Assembly (NCBI GenBank): GCA_001414485.1 | Contig: LLEY01000061.1 | Coordinates: forward strand, 278,457 to 342,456 | DNA length: 64,000 bases | Direction of reading: 5' to 3' | From: Calycina herbarum | Lineage: Eukaryota > Ascomycota > Leotiomycetes > Helotiales > Pezizellaceae | Shown: positions 1-11,367 of the stretch, piece by piece | Numbering within the stretch: the first letter of the stretch is position 1 | Layout: every line of letters starts with the position of its first letter | Position numbers and translations under genes: made by a program | The notes under the pieces: model-generated | What the model was told of the DNA's origin: nothing | What the model saw: only the letters and a program-made list of their open reading frames with translations | Database searches by the model: none

Positions 1-772
1 ACCCAACGAACCCAACCTCCTACAAGTGTAACGGGTACATGGACTCGAGACTTTGACTTGACAATCTGATTGTTACTCGACTTGACAACAACTAATAGTT
101 TATTGTATTACTCTTGTGTCGCATCGCACAATAATTCTATAATTTTTTTCACAGAACAACTCACCGCACTATCACGAGAAAGGCCAATCGCGGGAAACGA
201 CACGCACATCGAAACGCTATCGATAAGACGGCGACGGTTCCTTCCCAAGCTCCCCCGCAATCATCAACCTTCCTTTCTAGTTCCCGCTGGGTTCAGACGG
301 AGAATCTAAATCCTTCAGCTTGGGATCTAGACGGTCATTTTACGACGGCCTTGCCACTTGTACTACTACTGGTACACGTATTTGTGTACTTGGGAGAGAG
401 ACAACAACAACAACAAATCGATCTATTTCGGTTCTTCATCGTCCATAGAAATTGTCACATTTTCTGTCCTCGGTCGCACGGCCATATCACGATTGCCTCA
501 GATCATTATCAGCCACATCCGCGTCTCTGTTACACGCGTGCGAGAATAGCAGAAGCAAACCCTGGTACGAAGGGGAAGAGAAAGAGGATTCCACGCATGA
601 ATCTTATATTCTCCCACCCACCAATCCTATAGCAATATTAGAGAATCATCTGTACTCGAAACATCAACGCCGCTCCACGACTCATCCGAAAGAAGAAGCG
701 AACCTCCGAACACTCTTTTATGCAAACCACCAATGCATTGAACACCGCCTCGCGCCCCGGAATCTAGCCATA

Positions 773-2428
773 ATGCAAGACGAAAACTCTCCCGAAGACC
801 TCTACACCTCCCTTTCACCAGACATTACACGCAAGGAAACACATCAAAGGGCTCATTCGACGAAATCGATACCACCGCGAAACTGCTCACTGCAGAAAGC
901 ATGCTCTGATTATTACACCGACAATAATGCTGCTGTACAAGAAACTGCTACCCTCTCCTTCGAACCAGAAACAGAAACATCCCCAAGATCTGCCGTCCCA
1001 ACAACGGATGCACGCACGATCTCTGCTGCAGTCGATCAACCACCACTCTGGGGCCGCCAGCGCTCCAACCCCACACTATCTCCCTCCCGCTCTCCTAGAC
1101 TGAACTCAACCTCACCCGAACGAAGCACGAAAAAGGAGAACATCGTCGAGTTTATGGCCACCCTTACGGGAGACAAGGACGGTGTCATAAAGGTTGCAGA
1201 TAAATCGAAAGGGGGATTTGGATCTTGGTTCTCTGGGACATCTGCACCTGTGCCTTTGGGGATACCAGTTGGAGATACGGAACTATCAGCACCACCATCT
1301 TCGACCTCTCGATCGACATCACCCGAACGAACGACGGGAAAACTGAAGAAGAGACCAACGATGCCTATAGAAGTGTCCAAACCAGCGACGGGGAAACCCC
1401 AAACCACAGGCCTATTCGGATTCTTCTCCCCCAAATCCTCCTCACTAAACACCGATAAAACAAAAGACCTACCAAAAGAAATCATGGACGATGAATTCCT
1501 CTCCCTCGATATAAACACCGCCCTCTTCCCCAGTGGAACCGCAGACCCTTTCTCCCCCGCTGCATTCAACAACCTTCTCATGAACGCCGAAGGCCTCCTG
1601 CTTAAACTACAAACCGCATATAAACTCCGCACCCTCTCGCTCCACGAAATTACCGCTGAGAAATCCGCCATGGCAGAAGAATTTGATGAAGCAGGTACAC
1701 GAGCACAAATGCTCAAGTCACAATTGGAAGACATGGCAAGCAGAGTTTTGGAACAGGATATCGCTATTGCGGAACTGTCGACCGAATTATCCCGCGAGAA
1801 AGCCGCACGGAGTTTGGAAAAGGCTGCGAGGGAGAAGAGTATTGCGTTGGTTCAAGCAAATGCTAGACTTTCGCAGCAGAGTGTTCCGGAGATTACGGAA
1901 GAAGACCTCGGTATTGCGAATGCAGTATCTCCTACGGCTGGGGGTCGTAAATGGAGGGGCAGTGCGGATCTGAGTACGGAGGGGGAGAGCGATGCGGAAT
2001 CTGGGGGTGCGGAATCTGTCTTCTCCCGATCGAGGAGTCCTACGTTTACGATGAACTCTGTTTCTACGCGCGAAAGTACGCCGGAGATACATCAGGCGAC
2101 TTTTGGGAGGATGGTTGCTAATACGAATCCCCCTACCACACGACCTAAACATATTACGCAGCAGAAGAGTACGTTTCAGAAAATCATGTCGAATATATCA
2201 CCGATCGTTGTTGAAGAAGCGGGGGAGAAGAGGGGCAGCTGGGTTGGAAATGAGGGTATCGGAATGGGTGAGCAGGGATGTAGTAATTGTCGGGGGAAGG
2301 ATGCTAGTGTTGCTTGGGATACGGTGGGACTACTACGCGCGGAGAACAAGGAGTTGAAGGAGCAGGTTGGGAGTATGGAGGAGGGAGTTGATGGGGCGCT
2401 TGCGGTGCTTTATGGGTATGGGCTGTGA
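773..2428 (+). CDS. Conserved fungal Ser/Pro-rich coiled-coil protein
   Basis: A single uninterrupted frame that I read as a 551-residue protein from the ATG at 773. The frame is open upstream to an ATG at 452, but the extra 107 residues look like translated leader, and 773 has A at -3. The N-terminal half is rich in Ser, Thr and Pro with repeated SPER/SPSRSP-type motifs, typical of disordered, phosphorylated regions. A conserved-looking patch with GSWFSG follows. The middle (about 1,580-1,880) is a heptad-like helical segment rich in Ala, Glu, Leu and Lys, and a short second coiled coil lies close to the C-terminus after a CSNCRGKD cysteine pair. I do not recognise a catalytic domain; a cytoplasmic scaffold or adaptor is inference from composition. 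No partner gene is adjacent. Confidence 0.75.
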   Translation: MQDENSPEDLYTSLSPDITRKETHQRAHSTKSIPPRNCSLQKACSDYYTDNNAAVQETATLSFEPETETSPRSAVPTTDARTISAAVDQPPLWGRQRSNPTLSPSRSPRLNSTSPERSTKKENIVEFMATLTGDKDGVIKVADKSKGGFGSWFSGTSAPVPLGIPVGDTELSAPPSSTSRSTSPERTTGKLKKRPTMPIEVSKPATGKPQTTGLFGFFSPKSSSLNTDKTKDLPKEIMDDEFLSLDINTALFPSGTADPFSPAAFNNLLMNAEGLLLKLQTAYKLRTLSLHEITAEKSAMAEEFDEAGTRAQMLKSQLEDMASRVLEQDIAIAELSTELSREKAARSLEKAAREKSIALVQANARLSQQSVPEITEEDLGIANAVSPTAGGRKWRGSADLSTEGESDAESGGAESVFSRSRSPTFTMNSVSTRESTPEIHQATFGRMVANTNPPTTRPKHITQQKSTFQKIMSNISPIVVEEAGEKRGSWVGNEGIGMGEQGCSNCRGKDASVAWDTVGLLRAENKELKEQVGSMEEGVDGALAVLYGYGL

Positions 2429-4258
2429 GTGTTATGAGGTGGTGTGAAAGAACTAGTGTTGGAGTGCGAGAGGGTGGTTAAGTGGTGTTTGGTTTTCTAT
2501 TCTCTTATATCATCTTGGGAGTCGGGACGGGATATATTTCGCATTGGCATTACTTGCATTGCATAGGTATAAATTGCATGGGATAGCTTGGGTTTATGAA
2601 TGGGTTATGGCTGGGTATGGGATTTCATTACACTACCGCTCGACGACATATCGAGGGGGGATTTTTTTTGGATTGGGTCTCATTTGTCGCTTTCATATAT
2701 CGCCACGGCTATCATCATCGTCACTGGAAGGAAGAGAGAAGAACTACAGAGAGAAGAAAGAAGAAGAAAATCGTTTAGTCCACCTTTAGCTAGCTATTGA
2801 TACCCAGGTGGTTTCATCTCATTAGAGAAAGATGAAAAATTTAAAAAAAAGCATTAAATTGAACTGAAACTCTTGCTTCTTTTCTTGTGATATTGTCTTG
2901 TCGTCTGTTTGATCAACAGCTGGACTGGACTGGACTGGACTGGTAATTAGGAGACCCGGAGAGCTGGAAGCTGGAAATGCACTAATGAGTCTAGAGATTC
3001 TAGGCCGACCGCTGGGGTGCCCGAAATTTGGGCTTCTAGTACGCTACTCCCAGCGGTCGAATGTATGATGACTACGGGGCCAAAGTGCCCTGGAGGATGC
3101 TTATTCGCAGTCAGTTCAAATTAGAGCAGGCGAGCCTGTAGAATTTTCTCTGAGCCCTGAGTTACAAGGAGGTTGCAAAGAAAAGGGAAAAACAAAACAG
3201 AAAGCTTGAGGAGGTCTATTGCTTCGAAACTTCTGAATTTGTAGCGCGTGGTGGTTGTGGTTTTGTTGAGAGTTTTGCGATGGTGCCTCGTGTTGCTGAA
3301 ATTTGAGGATCCCCCATCGCTGGTTCACGATCGTACGCACGCTGTGGAAGTTGGAAGTTGGAAGTTGGAATATTTCTTGAGATGTGAACTTAGGAATTCT
3401 TTCTAGATCTTGTGTTTGGATGGATTTGAGATTTGGAGATTTGTAGAGGGGGTATTTTACGTTTAGTGGGGGTAACTGGGTGGAGAAGTTTTGGCGTGGG
3501 AAGGGGGGAAAAGTTCATGCGTTGTTAATAGAAGTAGATACAACTGGTATATTGAAATAAGCTCGATTCTATTATAGTATTATTTGGACACGTTCTAGTT
3601 TTTTTTAAATACTTTTCTAAGCTCTTTTGGAATTTTTGTAGGTGTAGTATAGAGAAGAAATATAGATTATCTATAGAGAGTGTAAGAAAGAAAGAGAAGA
3701 TCTACCTTTAGCTAGGTATTAATACTTATAAACTATTCTATTATATCTGAGAGAAATTGAATGATAGAAGAAAAGTAGGCTTCTGTGTCACTTTTTATCA
3801 TTTGTATAGTTATCGATTATAGGGGACTTTATTTCAGTGACCGTGGAATAAGGAGGTTGAGATTGGGATATCTCTCCGAAAATCGGGCATATTAATCCAG
3901 GAGGTTGGTAAAATTGATATTCCCACTCTCATATTGTCTAACTTTTCTTCGTCGAGTAAGTCAATCAAGAGTAAGCACCTAGTAAGCTGCCAAAAAACAG
4001 CCACTCACGTGCCACTACCCCTCCTTTTCCCTCTTATTTCCCCCTAAATGACACCGGTGGAGATTTGTTCGAACGGAGGCAGATTGGTTCTACTGAATTT
4101 AAGTCCCGGACTCATTATCTAATAGTTTTTCGTCAGCAACTCAGCTTTTATAGATAAACAGGTGCAACTCGCTTAGATCGATTAAGACCTTTCTTGTTTC
4201 TCCTGTTACTTCTTACCTCTCAACAAAAACTTCTATTCGTTCTTGATTCATCATTATC
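2429..4258. other. Intergenic region with small repeats, no gene seen
   Basis: No convincing coding sequence. It holds a GGACT microsatellite (2919-2943), a strong stem-loop (3006-3059), a GGAAGTT triplet repeat (about 3348-3369), and what looks like a diverged AT-shifted second copy (about 3550-3780) of the sequence directly downstream of the first gene (about 2640-2860). Confidence 0.6.
3006..3059. repeat. Perfect 11-bp inverted repeat with nested palindrome
   Basis: CGACCGCTGGG at 3006-3016 pairs perfectly with CCCAGCGGTCG at 3049-3059. The 32-base loop contains a second hairpin, GCCCGAAATTTGGGC, at 3019-3033. It may be a small inverted-repeat element or a structured transcript end. There is no U tract and no neighbouring stop codon to make it a terminator. 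Confidence 0.6.
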
Positions 4259-4805
4259 ATGTTTCTCAAAACTATCCTCATCTGCTTTCGCTCTCTTATT
4301 GCTGTAGCAAGCTTCGATACAACACTTCCACCCGCCAAAAGAATGAGTACAGAATGTGGAGGCAAGAAACCATTGTTTTGTTCGTTACATGTGGAAAAGT
4401 AAGTCTTCCCAAGTTCATCCTTCCACTTTTTATTTCCCCCTTAGACAGGTTTGCTCTTGCTCATCCTTAGAAAAAATATGCGTCTAGAAATAGCAATTAA
4501 TACTATTTCTTAACTACAGTAACGTTTACGCGCCTTGTTGTTCGGTGCAAGGGGAGTGTGGCTTTAACAAGGCGCATTGTATGGATCCTTGGGTCTGTCA
4601 GCGGAAATTCGGGAGGTGTGACAGGAACTGGGTTGGTTGTGAGGGGGGGGGAAGTATGAGCAATGTAATTCTTAGAAGGGGATGTAATAGTGATGGTAAA
4701 GGCTGGGAACTCGAGGGCGGGGTGCTGCTATTTGTAGGTTACCTACTAATTGACATTCAAACTTGCTGGATGCTATTCATGGGTTACCGAGAAATATCAC
4801 TGTGA
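4259..4805 (+). CDS. Small secreted chitin-binding (CBM18-like) protein, two exons
   Basis: Exon 1 is 4259-4398 and exon 2 is 4520-4805, joined across a GTAAGT...CTACAG intron, giving 141 residues. The N-terminus MFLKTILICFRSLIAVAS is a plausible signal peptide. Splicing joins a CGG...FC segment to PCCSVQGECGFNKAHC, followed by a CQ...FGRC ending. That cysteine order (C-C-CCS-x-x-G-x-CG-C-CQ-GRC) is the hallmark of type 1 chitin-binding (hevein-like) domains, which in fungi bind chitin in the wall or shield it. The cysteine frame appears only after splicing, which supports the intron. The region after about residue 85 is less convincing: the first of a set of palindromic repeats overlaps the 3' coding end, and a second intron starting at GTAGGT (4734) could change the C-terminus. 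An apoplastic effector is possible but not shown. Confidence 0.5.
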
Positions 4806-4962
4806 AATATTTCTTGCTGTTTACAGGCTACTCATAGATAGAGAGACTTTTCAAACTTGTGCTTTTCTATCGACTGGAAATAATCTGCAACTGCCATTTC
4901 TAGGTAACCTGTAAATAGAAACTCGAAGAATTTCTTGCTATTTAAAGGGTACCCGGAAATAG
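4728..4962. repeat. Five-copy imperfect palindromic repeat
   Basis: Five diverged copies of an imperfect palindrome of the form CTATTT-nnn-GGTTACC-nnn-AAATAG lie at about 4728-4750, 4773-4795, 4817-4841, 4894-4918 and 4938-4962. Spacers are about 44 bp (one is about 77), and phrases such as TTCTTGCT and CAAACTTG recur in them, so the array looks like a decayed minisatellite with a palindromic core. The first copies overlap the 3' end of the chitin-binding-like gene. Confidence 0.6.
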
Positions 4963-5547
4963 ACTAACGGAGAACCGCGATATACAACAAAAGAGGTAGG
5001 GTGACTGAGGGGGGTGTGACTCTTTGAGCTGATCGAATATATTGGAAATTGTCTTTCTCTCAGAGAATTGAAAACTTGCACAGCCACGAATAATTCTGGG
5101 GGGCTTTCCAGTTCCCTTCTCATTATGTTAGAAGAGTTTTAGTGTCCAAGTAGTACAGTAGGTACGTAAATTCTGCCGACGGTTGTTATACTTCGATGTT
5201 TTGAGTCGCTACACTGTGAAGTTGGCTGAAACGGTAGGCTGGGAGCTGAATGAGGTTGGAGCTGGATCCCTCGCTTATTTCTCCAGCTGTTGATCTAGTA
5301 AGACTCAGCTGAAGAGGCTATTTCGCGAAAGATTTTAAACGACTTAGATAGTCTTAAACGATTCCACTGAGTTGGACGATCACATGGTTTCTCCAACACC
5401 TCAGCTTCTGTGATGTAAAGACTTCTCTTAAAACAAATCCCACACCTAAAGAAGAAAAGAACACCACGTCCACATCTTATTCAACACCCCGAACACGATA
5501 GACAACAAAAGCAATAAAACTTCCCAATTTCCAACTAAATCACTATC

Positions 5548-5730
5548 ATGTTTTTCAGGATTCTCCTCCTTCGCACTCTTGTAGCTTCAGGAGTAATTGG
5601 AAGTCGCAACATTACTCCTGCTGTCGGTTCTTATCTATGCGGCGAGAAGGCTATAAATTGTGCGAGATATAGAGATATCCGCACCGAGTACGGAACTTGT
5701 TCTGGGTCTAGTAAGTGGCATTGTGACTAG
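5548..5730 (+). CDS. Possible small secreted cysteine-containing protein
   Basis: A 60-residue frame starting MFFRILLLRTLVASGVIGS, which could be a signal peptide, followed by a short mature part with four cysteines. The start context (a run of short A/C-rich leader ending in ...CACTATCATG) resembles that of the chitin-binding-like gene 1.3 kb upstream (...CATTATCATG), so the two might be diverged relatives. I see no domain. A GTAAGT at about 5711 could be a splice donor, in which case the C-terminus differs. It may equally be a chance frame. Confidence 0.3.
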   Translation: MFFRILLLRTLVASGVIGSRNITPAVGSYLCGEKAINCARYRDIRTEYGTCSGSSKWHCD

Positions 5731-6219
5731 AATTTGGGGTGTCAAAAGGAGTTTGGGAGTTGTGATAAATAGGGTTGTTGTTGGTTTCCTGGTGTATTAC
5801 TCCAGCTACTGTGTCCAAGAAGTTCTCATCAGCTCCACTTAGTTAGAGAATTACATGTGCGGGTAGAGAATTCAACAGTCTCCCTAGAAACTCAGGGGTG
5901 TGGTCTTCCTGCATTGAGGTTCGTTGGGCTGAGAGCCGCATGCTAGGTTCCTCGCTTATTTCTCCAGCTACTATATGTAACACTTGTTGTTTATGTTAGT
6001 ACGGCCCTAGGACCATCTGTTCCAGATCCAGGTAGTACTTCATAACCTACAAACTCGTCCTTTTCGACTCTCCCTCAAGTTGTTAGACGAAGGTGATATT
6101 CATAGAGCAAGTCCAAACCAACACTCATATCTCATAAGAACATTCAATTCATGTATTACCCCCAGTATTTCCTTTTATGTACCACCCCCCCTTGCCCCAA
6201 AAATTAACACACCTCAAAT

Positions 6220-8810
6220 CTAATTAATAGACACCTTCTTCCCATGTCTAACATACCAAAGCGGATCCCTCTGCAACTCCGCCCTCTTCTCCATCGGGCG
6301 TCTATGAATTGGCGTTCCCTTCACAACTCCACTCTTCCTCTTCTCAACCTCCCCATCCACATTTCTCTTCTTAATCCCGCCCGCAACGCACTTTCCCCCC
6401 TTGAAAGCCGCAGTCGCAGCCGATTTCCACATAGCAGTAATATCATTAACCATCGCAGGCGTATAAAACAACCTACAATCCGCTTCCTCATAAACGAATT
6501 GCGCGGGTAAGCCATCATTAACATTATCCCTTAATATAGCATCACGCACATTAATCCCATTACCGACCGATCTTGAGACGGGGGTGCTGGTTATCGTTTT
6601 CAGTGCTGAGACATCGTCGGGTGGGGTGGTGAAATTTGCGTAGTTAATCGCTGTCTGCGCGACGGAGAGAATATTAGGGAATGACAAGATTTGCGCTCCT
6701 TTCACACCACCGATAGCTTGCACCTGTCCTTCTTGCGGACGACCACCCATCATGATGACTTTTACGCCGGCTTGGATACGCATGAATTCCGAGAAGAGGG
6801 TGCATGTTGAGGCACAATATCCGTCAGTTAACATGATGATATCCTCCGCTGCAAATGGTTGGGTGAAGTTTTTTCGTGATCCATAGCCAGTGATGTCCAT
6901 TCCCATTCCATAGGTGTTGTTTATGGTGGTAATAGGATCATCGAAGTTCCAACGCAGTAGATTCGTGAACTTGTCACCGCGGAGTTCGACAGGACCGAAT
7001 TTAGCTTCGAAATTCTCGAAAGGTTGATTGCTGATGTTGTAGTCGTAGCGGTAGTTGAAGTATGTCTCGTAGATATTGATCAATGTGGCATCATCTGAAG
7101 TTTGGGGATTGAAATCTCCTCCCACGATATCGGAGTAGACATGCGCGGCTTCGATGAAGGTATCGCTTTCACGGAGTCGGGAGAAGCCATCTTGAATTAT
7201 ATCTGGGAAGAGTTGACGGAAGAGATCGTAGCCTTGTAAGATATAGCCTCCTCCGTTGACACTCAAATCAATCACAAGCTTGGTTTTACCAGCGGCTTTG
7301 GCTTCGGCGAAGAAGGTTTCGGCAAGCCCTTGGAATTCGTAGGGTTGATCTGGTTCGAAGTTCAGAACGCTGAGGACTGCAACATCTTCGAATCCTGTTT
7401 CATTTATGTAATATCCGCCGATGGAAAGATCGTCGAGGAGAATTTGGGGATCTGGATATCCTGGGACAACTGCGCCGCTGGGTGCTGCTTCTTCTGCGAC
7501 CTCGGCCTCTGCTGTTGAGAAGGCACCAGGTCCAAATTTTTGGAAGAATGATGATCCATCTACTACTCCGCTCCAGTTGCTCAATACGTTGGCGAGGTTT
7601 TGGACAGTCTGGGTGGTTCCGTTTTCGAATGTGTAAGTGGTGTTATCTCCGGGGTAGATGAATCTGGAGAAATTATTAGCTCTCGTCTTTCGTCCACTGC
7701 AATTGGAACTTACCTTGTTCTACCAGCAGTAGACCAGAGTCCTCTCACCGAAGCGCCACTTCCAGAAATTGCCTTGGAATAGAAAAGAGTATTGTAACCT
7801 GCATCAGCATCCTGATTGAAAGTGGCTGAGAAGATGAAATCTTGCAGGACCTTGGTAGCGTCTTCTCCATTGATTTTCGTGATTGCTGATGCTGCGTCTG
7901 GTGAAGAAGAGATATCATCCTTCATGTAGATCTGCGGGAGTGAAGTTCCGTCCTTGCTAATTGAAACCAATGATGTTGGCTTCACCCATCGGAGCCCATT
8001 TGAAAGTACATCAGGATAGAAAACCAAATGTCCATCATGTGCCTTGGCGAAGATATTGTAAAAGTCCAATTCGAAAGCTGCCTCGTTTGCATATGAATCG
8101 GCTTCGAGCTTTACTTTTACTGAAGCTAGGTATCCGAGAACATCGTGCGGTGGGTAGAAGTATGTGGAAGGGGGGTTCTTCAACCAAGCGAGATCTAAAG
8201 AAGTTAGCCAATTGAAATGTTTTGACAGGCCGAGCTATAAATTGCGACATACCACTTTGCCACTCCAGATAAGGTTCAATCTCATTCACTAGTTTTAGTG
8301 CAGCTTCCTTGTTTAGAGGAACTGAATTGAGACATTCTTGAGCGAGTTTGGCGGGAACTGTTGGAGTTGCTAAGACAATTGTTAGCCTTTTTCTAAACCA
8401 AGCTGGTCGTATTTTAACTTACCTGATGGTGCAGTGGCGACTTGAGAAGCGGATAACAGGCTAACACTAGCACAAGCAGCACCTGTAGCACTTGGACCTG
8501 TTGTCGTAGATGAGGTGGATCCGGTCGTAGTAGTTGCAGCAATACAATTACAGGCGCTCGAAATTCGTACTGTCAAATTGGCATTCTGGTTCTGCTGGCA
8601 TGCTTCAACCGCATAGGTAGGAATTGCTGAAGCTGCAACCACAGTTTTGGTGAAAGTTCCACAGAATGCCTGGGCAGACTCGAGACGACCTGGAACTTGT
8701 GTAGCTCTCAATGCTCGTAAGCAATTATCGGCATCACAAGCAGCTGAAGCCAAACTGGCCGCGAACAGAACTGCACCTCCCAAGTAAAGCATTGTATTGC
8801 TGGTTGACAC
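6220..8810 (-). CDS. Secreted S41 family (UstP/CPAF-like) peptidase, four exons
   Basis: Minus-strand gene with exons 8423-8810, 8253-8369, 7714-8194 and 6220-7663; introns are GTAAGT, GTATGT and GTAAGT types, and the sum is 809 residues in one frame. MSTSNTMLYLGG... to about residue 23 is a signal peptide. A cysteine-containing, Thr/Ser-rich N-terminal segment follows, then a PDZ-like region and the S41 core with LVIDLSVNGGG and TDGYCASTCTLFSEF; the serine in YCASTC is the likely nucleophile. Fungal S41 proteins of this type are widespread. One member, UstP, belongs to the ustiloxin RiPP cluster, but most are not in such clusters. The protein is probably a secreted serine peptidase; substrate unknown. 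The next gene on the same strand is another secreted peptidase (10,334-11,367). An alternative start is Met7 (8792). Confidence 0.9.
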
Positions 8811-10333
8811 AGAAAGTGAGCGAGTGGAAGAACCAAGCTCTCCAAAAGTTTTTGGGTGAGCTAGAGATATATAGCTGTGCTGTCCAGGATATCTACCTGG
8901 TTATCACCCCAGGACTTGCATTCACTGCTGCAGTCTTGCTGCACTGCTACAATCAGCTTCTCCATTGGGATAAATTGCTGTGTCCAGCATGGCAGACTCA
9001 TGTTGACAAGTGCTTTGACCCCACGAGGTAATACCGACACGATAAGGACGGACCAACAAGTTCGAGGAAGCCAATTGATAGGATCAATGGCAGTCCCGGG
9101 AGTTTTTTTGTACCTGCGCCGAGGTGTACAGAGGCACACAGCTGGTTGGAGATCCTCCGGAAGCACCGTATAGACATGGGCCACTCTCGCTGCATGCCGC
9201 GATTTTGTGCTCCAATGCCAGCAAGTGCACATAATCGAGGGGTAGAAAAGTGCCTGTGGGGAATTCACCCATGGGAGAAGTGGCATAATTGCGTAAAATT
9301 GTAGTTGAGGATCGACGTAGACTGGGGCAGGAGGCTCAAAAAGGAAGGTTGATATTGATAGCCGCTGTGCCTGAATGAGGAGCTCGACGGAGCTTGCGAA
9401 TTGGACAGCGATTCCTGCAGAGCACGAGTCGCCCTTCAAGACTGGAAACGGCCGTCGAATTCATTAAATTTGCTCTTTTCCACGATGGTTTCCAAGTAAC
9501 GAATCAAAGGCAAAAGAAGGGCTCAATTGCTTCCTATTTTCTTTTCAATTGAAGCTTTCAGAGCCGCCAGCACCCTTGCGATGCTCGGAACCACAAGAGT
9601 GCTTTGGCCGCGGATCATCTCGATAGCGGAGATTTCGCCCATTTATCCAACTTGGGTTCTGGAGATTTGCCACGACCATGGGATTGAGGTGATTGGATCA
9701 GAATAGTGTGGCTATGGTTATGTGAGCCCATGATGAGAAGAAAAATGCAACGACAGGAAGACGTTGAAGTGAAAGGAGGGAGCGGGAGTTGAGAGAAACT
9801 TCTTACTAGTACCAAAAAGGGGTGGCGGGAGATTCAGCCACCAATGGTAGGCTGACAGCGCTGATTGCGGGGTACGTGTACGCCGACGACAACAACATCG
9901 AAACACGAATATATTTCCAATCTTTCTTTTCAAGAGGAAGAGGGGTTATTCGAATACACAAAACCCCTTTATGGGAGAAATGGCTCGAGAAACGCGCTTT
10001 TGGGGGCACCTCGACGGCCTCGACGCGACCAAAGTTGCTTGGCGCCCAGCAACTCAAGTTAGAGATATAAATCCCCCGATGAACCAACCCACCAAATTTA
10101 CGGACATGAAAGTTCCAAGTTGAGTTTGCCAAGGGGCGCATTGAACAGTAAACTGAACGAAACATCTGAGAAACTAAGTTCAGAATGAGCTGACGAGGGA
10201 CTTCAATTGAGACGATTTTGGGAAGATTGGATGGCCTGTTCCATTCAATTCTGAGGCTAAAATATATACTACTGAAATGGAGCAAGTGCCCCTGGTTTGG
10301 TGTACAAATGGTGTTGAGTAAGTCCTAACCTCC
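8811..10333. other. Intergenic region, no convincing gene
   Basis: Long minus-strand frames occur at 8861-9439 and 9806-10285, but they lack recognisable domains, have competing frames of similar quality and no consistent splice model. Fragments around 9090-9270 are cysteine-containing in one frame, so an unresolved multi-exon gene or a decayed one cannot be excluded. The part next to 8810 must include the promoter of the S41 peptidase gene. Confidence 0.4.
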
Positions 10334-11367
10334 TTACAAGCTATATCTCGACTTGAGGTTTCTCCACCAGTCTCGTGCCATCCACTTATCGAATTCGGTC
10401 ACAACCAAAGAAGCACCAGCATTCATGATGAACTCAGTCATACCAGTAGGAGTCCAATCATAGAAATCTGCAACAAGTCAGTATCCCATCCATCCACAAT
10501 CAGAACAAAACCGAAGACTTACCGTCCAAAGCAAAAGTATGCCCCATCTCATGAAGAACAATATGAATAGAATCATCATCAATAACCTCCATAAAATACT
10601 CCTGTCCAACCCGCTGCCCCCAATCACCACCCGCACCACCATCCATCCCATCCGTCAACCAGAGACTCATGTCATAATGTCTATCCGCACCCCCCGGACA
10701 CGAGGAGTAATCCCCATCTTGATGGAAGAAGCGTCCACATCTAGGGTCACACTCTGCAATTCCACCTTCATCAGTGGTAGTGTATACATTTACATCTGAC
10801 GTGTTGCCTGAGAGTAGACTGGCGCTTTTGACGGCCCATCCAACAACGTTCACATCAACCGTGTCGTAGGGCCAGGAATCGAATCCGGCGAGAGCATCGA
10901 TCCATTTTTTGAAAGAACGTTGGATTGCAACCTCGACATTTTGGCGTTGTGCGAGGGTGGCGGTTTTTGTGCTTTCCCAGCGGACACAGTAGTTTATCTT
11001 GCCCTTTCCGGCGATGACTTGGTCGTAACCATAATTCATGAAAGTGAGAGGGGCGGAATACGTTGATACTTCATGGTCCCATACCTATTCCCGTCAGTCT
11101 TTTGCTCTACTTGGAAATTTGAGAACAGCATACTTCTTTCAAGGGGGCAACGAGAGCAGATGGCGGATCCCAAGTCGAGTTATCTCTCTTCTCAACCTCA
11201 ACCTCTACAGCGGGCTTAGCCCAGACCATCTCATCCTGCGGTTTAGAATTAAAATCTCTCGCATTGAACTGACAAACTTCCTGCCCTACACCCCTTGGAA
11301 TAGCGCCAGCCTGGGCGACGCCGAGGGCGGAAATGGCGACTAGGGAAGAGAAAAGGAATGAAGCCAT
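10334..11367 (-). CDS. Secreted HExxH zinc metallopeptidase-like protein, three exons
   Basis: Exons 11134-11367, 10523-11084 and 10334-10467 give 309 residues in frame, with GTATGC and GTAAGT donors. The signal peptide is about residues 1-20 (MASFLFSSLVAISALGVAQA), followed by a short pro-like region with a KR pair near residue 61. The key motif is HEMGHTFALD, an HExxH at about residues 256-260 with an acidic residue five positions after the second histidine, as expected for a zinc peptidase related to the metzincin/aspzincin type. The last intron falls directly after this motif and splicing restores DFYDWTPTGM, which supports the model. The C-terminus is Trp/Arg-rich (KWMARDWWRNL). Role: probably an extracellular protease; substrate unknown. 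It lies 1.5 kb upstream of the S41 peptidase on the same strand. Confidence 0.85.

Noticed and set aside
1036..1734. 232-residue minus-strand frame
   Set aside because: Antisense shadow of the coiled-coil protein gene with no domain of its own.
8861..9439. 192-residue minus-strand frame upstream of the S41 peptidase
   Set aside because: No domain, competing frames over the same stretch and no consistent splice model; kept only as an unresolved region.
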